A stretch of 64,000 nt of DNA from Paulinella micropora (GCA_019918135.1 WBZZ01006894.1:62001-126000); one strand, 5' to 3'; numbered from the stretch's first letter, positions 49,425 to 58,575 are shown. Program-made: numbers and translations. The notes: generated by a model not told the origin, from the sequence alone.

Positions 49425-50360
49425 GTGTCGTGGTGGAAGCCCCCCAACGGGAGGCTGTTGAAGCTTAAGCTGCAAGGCAAGCTCGACAGCCTGGCGCAGA
49501 TCGTGGATTTTTGGTTCAAGCACTCCGTCTACTTTGGTCAGGAAATGCAGGCCAGGCGCGAAAGGGTGCTTGCCGCTGCGGTGGCGGGCAGAAAGCTGGC
49601 TGCTCATTGGTGCCTGCGCCTGGAAAACCCAAGCCTGAGGTTTTTGCCCGACAAGATCAATCAAACAATTGAGAAGGCCTTCGCGCAGTACCTCTGGGAG
49701 CCTGAACGTTATCCACGGATGCAGTTTGAGCACGGCACGATACGCGAGAGATATGAAGTCAACTTCCCCCAGATGGAGGTGTGCAGGCTAGCGACGGAGA
49801 AGCGGCTCAAGGCGACGCGTCTCGTGCTAGAGCATGTAGCCCCCACAGCGACAGGCTCTCCCTATTTGCGACAGGCTGCTCCGGCAGGCCAAGCAGAGGA
49901 AGAAAAGGAGCAGCAGATCCGCGGCATGTTTGAAAGCGCCATGGCTCCTGGCTCCGCGATAGTGTCGATTCAGAGGCTGGAGCACCCCAGCCTGGAAGCG
50001 CTGTTCAACGCCACCAAGACGCTGATGGAAGAGCAAGAGCCGGTCCGGGAAATAGTAGTTTTTCACGGGACGCGCGACACGTGCGTCGAGTCTATTGTTA
50101 CCAACGGGCTGGTCACGAAATTCTGCGCCCGCCAGAAGCTGGGCTGGGGCGTTTATTTCTCGCCCCGGGCGTGTAGGGCACATAGCTATACTTCCCCCGG
50201 CCACAATGGCTGCCACACCATGCTCGCCTGCCGCCTGCTCGTGGGGCAGTGCGTGGTTAGGCCCAGCAACCATCGGGGCGCCGTGTTTTTGCCCGGCAGT
50301 CGTAGTCGGACCTATCAGACCTATGTAGATGCAGATCGGATTGAAATCTTGTGGAGGTGA
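49425..50360 (+). CDS. WWE-PARP (ADP-ribosyltransferase), C-terminus merged with a repeat
   Basis: 311 residues. Residues about 62-130 resemble a WWE domain (INQTIEKAFAQYLWEPE, then FEHGTIRERYEVNFPQME), which binds ADP-ribose chain units. From about 175 comes a PARP catalytic domain: VVFHGTRDTCVESIVTNGL with the HGT triad His at about 214, GWGVYFSPRACRAHSYTS with the GVYF Tyr at about 244, and MLACRLLVGQCVV. It would transfer ADP-ribose from NAD to target proteins. WWE-PARPs act in stress and antiviral signalling in eukaryotes. The final residues (RIEILWR) and stop come from a type B repeat, so the last strand that carries the third triad position is missing or replaced. TTTATATACTATAG lies about 45 nt upstream. 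Confidence 0.8.
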   Translation: MSWWKPPNGRLLKLKLQGKLDSLAQIVDFWFKHSVYFGQEMQARRERVLAAAVAGRKLAAHWCLRLENPSLRFLPDKINQTIEKAFAQYLWEPERYPRMQFEHGTIRERYEVNFPQMEVCRLATEKRLKATRLVLEHVAPTATGSPYLRQAAPAGQAEEEKEQQIRGMFESAMAPGSAIVSIQRLEHPSLEALFNATKTLMEEQEPVREIVVFHGTRDTCVESIVTNGLVTKFCARQKLGWGVYFSPRACRAHSYTSPGHNGCHTMLACRLLVGQCVVRPSNHRGAVFLPGSRSRTYQTYVDADRIEILWR

Positions 50361-50447
50361 ACCTCCCCAGAGACCGGCAGGCAGCTGGAAGGGAGAAAGG
50401 GCAGCACGCGGCACATCCCCCTCCCTCCTCAGAGCGGGGGGCAAAGC
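50334..50447 (+). repeat. Type B repeat supplying the PARP stop
   Basis: CGGATTGAAATCTTGTGGAGG, AGAGACCGGCAGGCAGCTGG, GCAGCACGCGGCAC, CCTCAGAGCGGGGGGC. The PARP frame enters it and ends in it. Confidence 0.8.
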
Positions 50448-50487
50448 CCCCCGAGCCCCCCTTCAGCCCGCGCCAGCGGGCTGTAGC
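50442..50487 (-). repeat. Double-hairpin element 1
   Basis: Minus orientation: AGCCCGCTGGCGCGGGCTG stem followed by GGGGGGCTTTGCCCCCC stem. It lies at the 3' end of the Fanzor remnant and overlaps the end of the type B repeat. Confidence 0.7.
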
Positions 50488-50671
50488 GGTCTCAAGAGGA
50501 TGTTACGACTGGCGTTCATGTCGCGCCCGTGCTGGAGAGCACACCACTGGCAGCTGTACGTCTTGGCGGCTTTGATGTCTCTCCACAGCGCCCCACATTG
50601 CGTACACGCCTGCGTGGTGAACTCCTCGTTGCAGATCAGCACCTTGCATTGACCTATATACTCTCGCTGCG

Positions 50672-50722
50672 CAGCCCGCTGGCGCGGGCTGCAGGGGGGG
50701 TCACGGGGGGCGGCGCCCCCCG
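50672..50722 (+). repeat. Double-hairpin element 2
   Basis: AGCCCGCTGGCGCGGGCT stem then GGGGGGCGGCGCCCCCC stem. It sits between Fanzor pieces 3 and 4. Confidence 0.7.
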
Positions 50723-50893
50723 CATCTGGCTGCCTTCTTGTGCACATCCTGCACCCTGTTGTAGATCTTGTCTCGCACTCGAGTAATAGCACGCCGTAAG
50801 CGCCAGCGGTTCCGCTTCTTGCTGCTGTCCTTGGCCAATAGCGCGACCTTGCTCAGCAGCTTGTCTATGTGCTTTTGCAATCGGTACACGCGT

Positions 50894-50956
50894 CCAGCCC
50901 GCTGCCGCGGGCTGGAATAGAGAGAAGGGGGGGGGGGCGCGGGGGGCTTGCCCCCG
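50894..50956 (+). repeat. Double-hairpin element 3
   Basis: CCAGCCCGCTGCCGCGGGCTGG stem region, a G-rich spacer, then GGGGGGCTTGCCCCC. It sits between Fanzor pieces 2 and 3. Confidence 0.7.
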
Positions 50957-51357
50957 GGTTGACTCTCTTCCAGTGGAAGAACTTGCCCTTCTGGCTAAGA
51001 TTTGAGATGGCCGAGGCCCTCGCCGCTTGCAGATCCCGGATGGCCACTGCGCGGATGTCGTAGGGCACGCTGAGAAGCCACGGCCTGGCTCGCACGAACT
51101 CGCTATCTTCTTTCACAAATCGGAGGCGCAGAGTATCCAAATCGAAGTCGCCCAAGCAGCGCATTCTACCGCCCATCTCGGCCCTTCTTTGCTCTCGGCG
51201 CTCCTTTTGTTCTTGACGCTCTTTGGCTTTCCTGGCCTTGATCTCCTCGGGCGTCTCCTCTTTCTCCGGCTCGTCTTTCTGCTTCTGCGGCTTCTCCTCT
51301 TTTTTTTGTCGCTTGGCGGGCTTTTCCTCCTTTTTTTCTTGGTGCCGCCTCTTTTTC

Positions 51358-51427
51358 CCAGCCCGCTGACGCGGGCTGGAGAGAAGCACGCTGGGCTTTA
51401 AGGGGGGCGCGGGGGGCATGCCCCCCC
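51358..51427 (+). repeat. Double-hairpin element 4
   Basis: AGCCCGCTGACGCGGGCT stem, a spacer with a CTGGGCTTTAAG stretch, then GGGGGGCATGCCCCCC. It sits between Fanzor pieces 1 and 2. Confidence 0.7.
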
Positions 51428-51885
51428 GGCAGCCAAGCCCGCCTAACCTCTTTATCCTTGGTCTTTGGGTAGATCCTGCATGTAAGTGTCTTGAGCGGGG
51501 GCGTCTTGCTCGCCTTCTTGTTCAGACTGAATTTCTTCTTCTTGGGCAGCTTGTTCTGGGTCTCGTTCGTCTTGGCTACGCTCCGTCGCGCGTTGACCTG
51601 AGTTGCGGGCAGCAGTGCAAGTCGCGACTGCCAGAAGGTCTCCTGCGGGCCTTGTGCGGTTGTCGGCTCGTACCTTCTGACCGAGCTCCAGGAACCGTTC
51701 CCCATGACCCCGCTCAAAGAAAGGGGCAGGCGGCTTGCACTCACTCTGGCCAAGCCGCCCCCTGTGCACAGAGGTAACTGCCTGGACATTTCCCTGGTAG
51801 ACTGATTCCAGAACGGCGCATAAGCTAAAGATGGCTCCGGATGAGCCGGCGTAGGTCTGGACTTCTTTTCTCGGACCTTCTCGTC

Positions 51886-51942
51886 CCGCTGCCGCGGGCT
51901 GAAAGGGGGGCTCGGGGGGCCTTGCCCCCCGGGTGGCTCGGG
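51886..51942 (+). repeat. Double-hairpin element 5
   Basis: CCCGCTGCCGCGGG stem then GGGGGGCCTTGCCCCCC. It lies at the 5' side of the Fanzor remnant. Just beyond it (about 51970-52000) is the CGACGAGTGACTTCTCC segment also seen at 24313. Confidence 0.65.
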
Positions 51943-52149
51943 TTGCCATGCCCCCCCGAGGTCCCAGAGAGTGCGCCGCCTCATTGGAGAAGTCACTCGT
52001 CGGATGGCTTAGATGTAGCTTGTTGTCAAGACAGAGTTCATAGAGCCAAGTGATCTTCCTATGACCATTGCCACTGTCAAAGGAACAAGATAAGTACTTT
52101 GATTTGTGGCGCTTGATAGGTTAGACAAATGGGACGGAAATGGACAGGC

Positions 52150-52566
52150 TTTTCCTCAACCCTTACAGTGGGGGGGGGGGGGCGCCCCCCCGTTTTCCCC
52201 TCCCTCCGTTTTCCCCGTCCCCCGTTCTCCCCTTTCCCTCTGTCTCTCTCTCTCTCTCTTCTTTCTTGCGTGGAATTTGCCGCCAAATGTGCATGTGTGC
52301 GTACTTCCCGGGGAAACGGAACGTGTGCAAAAATTGTGTTCCCCCGATCAGAAAAGTTTTTTCGTGCAAATTTCCCCTCGGGGAGAGGCCCGGGGCCGGG
52401 AAGGGGGGAAGGGGGGAAAGGGGAGAGAGTGAAGGGGGAGAGGGGGAGAGAGAGAAGGGGAGGGGAAAACGGCGGAGGGGCCAGGGAGGAAAAGTGGACC
52501 GGGGGGGGGGCGCCCCCCTCTCCCCCCGATCTCCCCGTCCTCCCCTCTTCTCCTTCCCCCTCTCCC

Positions 52567-52627
<61 letters not shown>

Positions 52628-52640
52628 TCCCCCTGGACAG
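52150..52640. other. Purine/pyrimidine mirror region with a 59-nt poly(C) run
   Basis: 52150-52260 is C/T-rich with G-tract hairpins. 52380-52490 is almost pure G/A (AAGGGGGAGAGGGGGAGAGA). 52517-52626 is almost pure C/T and ends in 59 consecutive C (52568-52626). Non-coding despite long open frames. It could form G-quadruplex, i-motif or triplex structures. The neighbouring 52000-52150 and 52640-52849 are unique with no gene. Confidence 0.85.
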
Positions 52641-52849
52641 GCCTGCCTAACTTGGCGCACCAAACAAGTCATTGGCGCACTTTTCTTTCCCCGGAAAAAC
52701 AAACCTCATTCTAGGTGGTTTCTCCCTTAAACCAGACTAGCCTGTCCGTTTTTGCGTAAATCATGCGCTTTTTCCTTGACAAAGCAGGCAGTAGTGCATT
52801 TTTGCTCACAAGTTGTAAACAAAGAAAAGAAAAAAACAAAACAAAAGAA

Positions 52850-53962
52850 ATGTTCATTGTGTTGTGCTGTCTTTCCGCGCTTCTGGCCCGCGCAGAGCTA
52901 GCCTTGACAAACTCCGCTATTACGTTTGGAAGCGCCAACATTACGTACGACCAAGACCAGCTGTTGATAGACGGGATCAGCGTGCGCGACCTGGCGGCCC
53001 AGCTAGCGGCGCTTTGCGCGTTGTGGCCGCGCAAAGCAATCACATCCGCGAGGTCCAGGAAGTTGTACACACGACTGTCGTGCGGCTCGACGAGCACCAA
53101 AGTCAGTCGCAAATGGAGAACTTCACCAAAAAACTCCAACGACACTTCCAGGCGCGCGACAGGCTGGAGTGGTCTCTGGCTAGGAGCGCCGGCAACCCCG
53201 GTTCAGGTTGGTACTCGCTAGCCTACGGCAAAGGCCTGTTTGTTGCGGTCGGTTACTCAACTTGGCAGAACGAGTCTGTCATCCAGCAGGGCCCGACGGC
53301 CGGAACTGGACTATTCGCCGCACGCCTGTCGGACTGTCTTCTTGGTCGGATATTGTATTTGGCGACGACGTGTTTGTGGCGGTAGGAGACAAAAGTGGCG
53401 CAGGCAGCCACGACGGCGTCATGACATCTCCGGACGGCCTGATCTGGCAGCCGCGCGGGGTGGCGCGTCCAGGGCGATGGTTGGCGGTTGCGTTTGGCGC
53501 TGGTGCGTTTGTGGCACTGGGCTACGTCAACCCCAACGAGTATTTTGCAGTTCCTGCCTGTCTTCGAAAAGGACATTGCCGGAAACAAGAGACTAGGCGC
53601 ATTCCTGACGTCTACCGATGCTGGCGTCCTCCGACGGTCTCAATTGGTCTTACCAGGTGCCTAGCTATACCACCAGCAGCAGCTACATTCGTGTCCAAGG
53701 CCTCGGCTATGCCGAGGATGGACTGTTTCTGGCTGTTAGTGCGGACGGCGATCGCGTACTGACCTCGCGAAATGGCATTGCGTGGGAAGCACACGCTGTA
53801 CCAGTCACAAACAATTGGCAAGCTATCGCGTATGGCAATCGCTCCTTTGTGATGTTGGCCCACCGCGCCGATAAACCGGGCTCTGTGCTAGTGTCACTAT
53901 TGCGCGATCCTGGCAACGGTCTGTGTCTGCCTTCTCTAGAAACGTGCACGCTCTCGACCTGA
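52850..53962 (+). pseudogene. Secreted beta-propeller-like protein, multiply frameshifted
   Basis: Starts with a clear signal peptide (MFIVLCCLSALLARA). The body has repeated W/Y-x-x-(I/L)-A-Y-G-x-G-x-F-V-A-V/L-G blocks with S-x-D-G-L-x-W partners: YSLAYGKGLFVAVGY, DIVFGDDVFVAVGD, MTSPDGLIWQ, LAVAFGAGAFVALGY, SSDGLNWSYQV, QAIAYGNRSFVML. These are sialidase/BNR-type propeller blades. The segments lie in successive frames with switches near 53010, 53330 and 53620, so no single frame encodes the protein. It may be a young pseudogene or carry sequence errors; blade motifs are otherwise well kept. Confidence 0.65.
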
Positions 53963-54046
53963 TGTCCAGCCAGCTCGCCTTCCTCTGGTGAACAATACAA
54001 ATAACCATCACCGTCGCTTTCTAGCAAAAGCCTGTATTAAAAGTAA

Positions 54047-54075
54047 AAATGTTTTGGAATTTACGCCACAAAGCT
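54047..54075 (+). repeat. Short shared 3'-flank repeat (pair with 55760-55787)
   Basis: TGTTTTGGAATTTACGCCAC followed by AAAGCTG occurs here and at about 55760-55787, each just beyond the 3' end of a minus-strand gene. It may be a shared 3' end segment moved by duplication. Confidence 0.5.
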
Positions 54076-54096
54076 GCACGCTTCTTTCTTTTAAAT

Positions 54097-54867
54097 TTAA
54101 CTTTCGGGCATTGTCTGTACGATGAGCCCAAGACGACGCAATCCGACAGCAGCCTCTTGCGGGGACAAACTAGCTGTCTGGCGCTGGCGTGCTAGTGCTT
54201 GCTCTTTGTTTGCAATAGCATCTATATCTAAAGACAAGTCAATGTACTTATTTGCAATCCTTTGGTAGTAGTACCAGCGATAGCAAATGAGTACCAAAAT
54301 TGTAATTGCGCATGCTGGAATGGCTAGCCATGAATAGAAGCATAGGCTGTGCAATGGCGCAGCCGTGCTCACAGCTGTGCCAGATGCTGTTGACTCTGTT
54401 TGCACTGGCGTGGCTTCGGGGGTTGGTTCCGGTGCCGGAAGCAGCTTGGCTCGCTTGGCAGGGAGCTTGGTCGACGAATCGGATGCAAGTAACTCCTTGC
54501 GCTTGGGCATCAATTGTTCCATGTGCTTCCCAGACTCCCATACCTGTCGGCGCAGCGGCAACGCCGATTCCAGTGCTGCACACCCCAACACGGCGCGATG
54601 TGCCAGGTTTGATATTTCCTTGTTCAGGTCACGCGATCGTTTGTTTCTTTTAAACGAGCTGAGTATGGCTAATACGTCTTGCAACTGAAGACACGGGGTC
54701 GAGCGCGATTCACCCTCGACTGTTTCCTCGGCTTCGCCAGTCCTTTGTACAAAAGTAAAATACTTGATGCCCTCGCAAGTACACAGTTGCACCCCTCCCA
54801 CCCTGAGGGAGGGGACATCATACCCAACGGATACCCAGAGCTCGCGTCGTCCAGCAGCCGGTATCAT
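54097..54867 (-). CDS. Bro-N-like relative with a membrane anchor, N-terminus truncated
   Basis: 256 residues. Residues about 33-115 (GIKYFTFVQRTGEAEE, LQDVLAILSSFKRNKRSRDL, EISNLAHRAVLGCAALESAL, LPLRRQ) match the second half of the Bro-N-like module of the 24.7/26.3-kb genes. The first half, with the FCITDAISFF part, is absent because a type B repeat abuts the start codon. After a Pro/Thr linker comes a single span (WLAIPACAITILVLICYRWY, about 187-206) and a charged tail. This is a third C-terminal partner for the module: membrane anchoring. Expression is uncertain because the repeat replaces the promoter side. Confidence 0.55.
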   Translation of the reverse strand: MIPAAGRRELWVSVGYDVPSLRVGGVQLCTCEGIKYFTFVQRTGEAEETVEGESRSTPCLQLQDVLAILSSFKRNKRSRDLNKEISNLAHRAVLGCAALESALPLRRQVWESGKHMEQLMPKRKELLASDSSTKLPAKRAKLLPAPEPTPEATPVQTESTASGTAVSTAAPLHSLCFYSWLAIPACAITILVLICYRWYYYQRIANKYIDLSLDIDAIANKEQALARQRQTASLSPQEAAVGLRRLGLIVQTMPES

Positions 54868-54920
54868 GGATTGGATCGAAATCTTAGAGAGGTGAACCCC
54901 TCACGAGACCGGCAGGCCGG
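54868..54920 (+). repeat. Type B repeat at a gene 5' end
   Basis: GGATTGGATCGAAATCTTAG, GAGGTGAACCCCTCACGAGA and CCGGCAGGC. It directly abuts the first codon of the minus-strand gene. Confidence 0.75.
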
Positions 54921-54943
54921 GCCCCTCACCCAATTTCCGCGGC

Positions 54944-55609
54944 TTGTTGGCCAGCTGGGCAGCGCGAGTGGAGTCGGAGCGGCCCCGTGATGCGAACCCC
55001 GCACCACCCGCGGTAGCTCGGACAGGCGCGGGGGCCCCGCGACAGACCCCCCCAAATTGGATAAACTTTGGCGCTGCCTTCAGCACGGCTGAATTTGGGG
55101 GCACAAGCCTGTGCCTGCCCTTGGGAGATTGGGGGGACGACGGGGCCGACTATTCAGAGCTAGAGCCCGCCAGCAGAAACGCAGAAAAAGAAGAACAACA
55201 GCCCGGCTGCGTAGACGCCAGGTGGTACACCAAAGCGGCCGAGCAAGGGCACGTGGAAGCACAGTTTCAGCTGGGAAATAGTTACAGTTTTGGCAAGGGA
55301 GTGAGCCAAGACTACGCGCAGGCAGCTGAGTGGTATAGTCGGGCCGCGGAGCAAGGGGACGCAGAGGCGCAGTACAACATGGGCGTCTGCTATGCTCAAG
55401 GGCAAGGAGTGAAGCAGGACGACGCTCAGGCTGCCGAGTGGCTCCGCCGGGCCGCGGAGCAAGGGGACGCAGAGGCGCAGTACAATTTGGGCGTCCGTTA
55501 TGCTCAAGGGCGAGGAGTGAAGCAGGACGACGCTCAGGCTGCCGAGTGGTTCCGCCGGGCAGCGGAGCAGGGAATCGCGGCCGCGCAGCTACAACTCGGT
55601 TGTGGCTAA
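54944..55609 (+). CDS. Sel1-like repeat protein
   Basis: 221 residues. The C-terminal ~130 residues are three and a half Sel1-type repeats of 36 residues (AEAQYNMGVCYAQGQGVKQD with AQAAEWLRRAAEQGD), an alpha-solenoid that mediates protein-protein contacts. Units 2 and 3 are nearly identical at DNA level, so they arose by recent tandem duplication. The N-terminal ~80 residues are Pro/Ala-rich, start just after a type B repeat, and may not be native; the true start could be later. It ends normally with a stop in unique DNA. The target is unknown. Confidence 0.7.
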   Translation: MLASWAARVESERPRDANPAPPAVARTGAGAPRQTPPNWINFGAAFSTAEFGGTSLCLPLGDWGDDGADYSELEPASRNAEKEEQQPGCVDARWYTKAAEQGHVEAQFQLGNSYSFGKGVSQDYAQAAEWYSRAAEQGDAEAQYNMGVCYAQGQGVKQDDAQAAEWLRRAAEQGDAEAQYNLGVRYAQGRGVKQDDAQAAEWFRRAAEQGIAAAQLQLGCG

Positions 55610-55869
55610 AGACGAGCCAGGCAACAGTCAGTCGGTAACGCTCTAGCTATTTCGCTCGAAGAAGCTCTACCCCCTGGGGAAAAAAAAAGAAAGTTAGATG
55701 TTTTTTAAAAAGTCAGCAAGTTAAATTTCTAGTTCCCCCACAAAAAATTAAAAGCAAATGTTTTTGGAATTTACGCCACAAAGCTGGGCTGGACTCGGCG
55801 ACGGCGTGGGGCTCGTGCTCTCAAAACAGGCGTAATTGGCAGAAAGTTTCGGCTGCAAAACTAATACAT
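55610..55869. other. AT-rich spacer
   Basis: AT-rich with AAAAATTAAAAGC and the shared 3'-flank repeat at 55760-55787. No gene is seen. Confidence 0.4.
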
Positions 55870-56573
55870 CAGGGTCCACGCTCTCGGATGTATACCGTTG
55901 CAGCAATTCACCTCGGACTTGGTCGTACAGTGCGTTTTGTAGGCTCTAACTGTCGGCCCGTTGGAATTCTGCACTGTACTTGGATAAGTCGGCCTTGAGA
56001 GCTGCAAAAGTTAGCTCTTGCGGTATACGCAATGCCTGCTCATCCCCGGTCGCTTCGATCACGGTGCATTTCTTTCTGTTAGATGCTGATGTACAACTTG
56101 CAGCTTATCGTCGACGCTACTCCGAAGATTGCATTCCTCTAGGCCCTTGAGCATGATTTGCAGGCCATTAGTCCGTTTTTCCAATTACCAAAGAATTCCC
56201 ATGGAGACAAAGGACGGCTTGGATCACTCGTATACGTGAAAAGAGGTTTTTCCCCGTTGCGATAACGACCCAATCCTTTCGCCAAGAGTTTGTAATAGTC
56301 CAGTTTAGCCTCTACGGTCTCGTGCGTATACGTTTTTTCTAGCTGTGCCTGTAGTTTACAAATGTCTTTTCGAGCTGTTCTTGTAACTTGTTCAGGCCTG
56401 CCTTGGCATCATGTTGGTCAGGAGATGTCAGTACCATCTCATGTTGGTCAGGAGATGTCAGTACCATCTCACCCATGGCTCGCAGCGCGGCTAACAGCCC
56501 TGCGTCCGAAAGCACCAACCGTACCGACCGTACGCAGTCGGGGCCGTACTTGCATTTGGTGTGCTTTGTTTCC
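55870..56573 (-). pseudogene. Decayed inverted copy of the four-repeat protein
   Basis: The 5' part (METKHTKCKYGPDCVRSVRL and following) matches 30857 onward. It then carries a perfect 30-nt in-frame tandem duplication (two copies of CATGTTGGTCAGGAGATGTC plus 10 nt, 56410-56470) and soon shifts frame. Further matches, out of frame and separated by deletions, occur near 56105 and 55880-55940. The promoter side is kept. Confidence 0.7.
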
Positions 56574-56858
56574 ATTTGCGTTTGTTTATACTTATTGTAC
56601 AGAAGAGGGAGCGGGGAGAGAAGGGGGACTAAGACAATTCGTGCTGGCGTCTTGTAGAAACTAGCTTTAATTAAGAAAAATTCACACTTTTTTTGGCGTC
56701 CCCTTCCCCCTCTCCTGCTCCCTGTTCTCAGTGTAAGATCGTCGAGCTCAAGCCATCCCCGGGGGGAAAGCGCAACGCCACGAACTCGAAAGGCGCCAAA
56801 GGCTACACCAAGCAGGACTACACCGCGCCCTAGCTTCTTTGACGACTTTTGTGCCATG
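56574..56858. other. Spacer with 3' end of next gene
   Basis: Matches the 30702-30856 interval in inverted orientation (TTAATTAAAGCTAGTTTCTA side), with a small insertion of mosaic repeat (GTAAGATCGTCGAGCT, near 56732). No gene. Confidence 0.5.
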
Positions 56859-58051
56859 TCAAGCGTGTCGCTTACGAACCCACTTGCCACAGACGGGGCA
56901 GATTCTAGGCTTTGTGCAGATAATGTCGTATTCCTTCAGCAACTGTTTGATTTCCTGCTGCTTTGCAGTTGGTATCTCTTTCTTTAGCATCCGTTTGGCA
57001 TCGACCACTAGTTCTTCGTCGAGCATGTGCACATGAGTTGCCTGACGCCAGGCTCCGGCAAACCATACCGGGTACTCCTTGGTTAACCAATCCTTACCAT
57101 CATCGCCCTCAGAGCTGAACTTACTGAGCGCTTCAATGACAGCCTGGCCACGTTCCTTACTTTCATTAACTACAGCACACAGGCGCTTATCTACATTCTC
57201 CAAGGCGTCTTCGAATTTCCTGAACAGCTCCTCCTTCCCCGCCCACTGTTGCCTGGCCTGTATGCGCCGTAGAAACGGCTCTTTTGCTGCGGTTCGTAGT
57301 TCGGTGCGCTTAGGGTTTGAGTTTGCTTTATTCTGGCACCACTGCTTCACTTCTTCCAGGACAGCACTCAGTTCGACAAGCTCCGTTTGCTCTGTGGGCT
57401 CTGTGAGTATTTGTTCGCGTATGACCGCGTCACACTTTTGCCATGCCGAGATAAATAGCAATAGTTCGTTTGGCCAAAGACTGTAGTGCAGCTTGGGCAG
57501 CTCGCGTACCTCCACCAGATATCTGGTGGCTTTGTGCTGAAAGCCCAGCTTTTGCTCAATCGCCCCCATCGTCAAAGTCCAGGCGGGAGCCAAATCTGTG
57601 ATTATAAACGTTTTTGTGCGGTTAAGGCTGTACAGCTGGACCCTGAGGTTTAAAAGCAGAACTTGCACGGCAGTCAAGATTTCTCCCCACGTACTCTCTT
57701 TCGCCGACCATCTCTTGAGATTTAGGAACACACGGATCGTGGCAGTTGGTTCTGCTGCTGCTCCCGCTACCGTGAGTCCCTGCCCCGCGCGACTTGCCCC
57801 CCAACGGGCATGGCTGACATGAATGCCATCCACTGCGCAAGAACAGGCGCATGATTGGTTTTATTTGTAAATTGGAGATCTTTGAAACACTGGCCTTCCC
57901 AAGTCAGCTCAAACCCGTTATAGACACCCGACAGAATTTGTGCCAGTTTTTGCAGCCACTCTTCCTGTATTTGCTCCGATGCGAGATCCAGTTTCGAGGG
58001 CCATGTCGTAAGCTTTTCTTCAACAGAGTCGGGCTCGGCTTCTTGGCTCAT
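56859..58051 (-). pseudogene. CxxC-tail protein, copy 2, broken by a 35-nt net insertion
   Basis: Inverted paralogue of 29544-30701. Both halves are well conserved (ATG at 58051 with MSQEAEPDSVEEKLTTWPSK; C-terminus CPVCGKWVRKRHA). Near 57770-57808, 38 nt replace 3 nt found in the intact copy, between GCCCGTTGG and AGCAGCAGCAG. The net +35 shifts the frame after about residue 80. The second half stays open for 324 codons, partly from an alternative upstream ATG. Confidence 0.8.
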
Positions 58052-58446
58052 CGAGTCTAGGTCGACACTCCGCCCCTCTACCCTTTGCTGTCTCTCCCTT
58101 TTCCCCCCCGGACTAGGGCCAGCGCTTCTTACCAGTTAAGGATATTATTAAGGTAGTTACTGTACCAAACATCCCTGGCGGGGGGGACAGAGGCAAGTGG
58201 AAGGAAACAGCGCGCTCACAAGCTCTTTTGTCTCTCCCCCCTTCCCCTCCCCTGAAGCTACTCGAGTACGCACACGCAGGAGATCCTGCATCGAATCACC
58301 AAGGTCACGCAGGAGATCGATCATTATATGTTGTTCCACCACCTGTATGATCCGATCCAGAATCTTTTGCAATTCAGGCAACGACTTCTTCACATGACAT
58401 GAGCAAAAAATAAAGGTTTTTTCTAAATAAAAAAGCTTGATACAAG
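58052..58446. other. Spacer
   Basis: Unique, moderately AT/CT-rich DNA between relics. A minus frame of 152 codons (58157-58615) crosses the leucine-rich fragment and has no family features; I do not call it. AATAAAGG at about 58406 could be a polyadenylation signal. Confidence 0.35.
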
Positions 58447-58575
58447 TCTCACCTAAGAGAATGGGAACTACTTTCCTTTTGCAGAGCTCGAAGACTGCGG
58501 AGGGCTGCAGAATGAAAGGCCTTTTCTCCAGCCCTGGCAAATGAATGAAAAGCCTTTTCTCCAGCCCTGGCAAAT
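58447..58575 (+). pseudogene. Leucine-rich family fragment with tandem duplication
   Basis: CCTAAGAGAATGGGAACTAC matches CCCAAGAGAATGGGGGCTAC (10616) and then jumps to ACTGCGGAGGGCTGCAGAAT (matches about 10901). So about 250 bp of the leucine-rich gene is deleted. A 31-33-nt direct duplication (GAATGAAAGGCCTTTTCTCC) follows at about 58512-58574. Confidence 0.55.

Larger units (their letters stand above)
50463..51870 (-). pseudogene. Fragmented Fanzor (eukaryotic TnpB) gene
   Basis: Pieces of a Fanzor-type RNA-guided nuclease in order on the minus strand. (1) About 51420-51870: N-terminal region ending LKTLTCRIYPKTKDKEVRRA. (2) About 50960-51355: Lys/Glu-rich segment, then WLLSVPYDIRAVAIRDLQAA and KFFHWKRV. 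(3) About 50725-50890: LQKHIDKLLSKV then ITRVRDKIYNRVQDVHKKAA. (4) About 50487-50670: TTQACTQCGALWRD and YSCQWCALQHGRDMNASRN, the C-terminal zinc ribbon (CxxC, CxxC) with the last RuvC Asp motif. Between pieces, in different frames, stand small double-hairpin elements. The parts expected there (aromatic/DPG RuvC-I motif, RuvC-II Glu region) are missing, so the nuclease should be inactive. Confidence 0.75.

Noticed and set aside
50463-50792. Intact IS605-type TnpB gene
   Set aside because: Only the zinc ribbon and last RuvC segment lie in this frame; the other pieces are in different frames with catalytic segments missing, and the Fanzor-like N-terminus points to a eukaryotic-type gene.
52129-52730. 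Overlapping 170-196-codon frames rich in Pro or Gly
   Set aside because: They depend on the poly(C) and G/A tracts, which stay open in several frames by composition alone.
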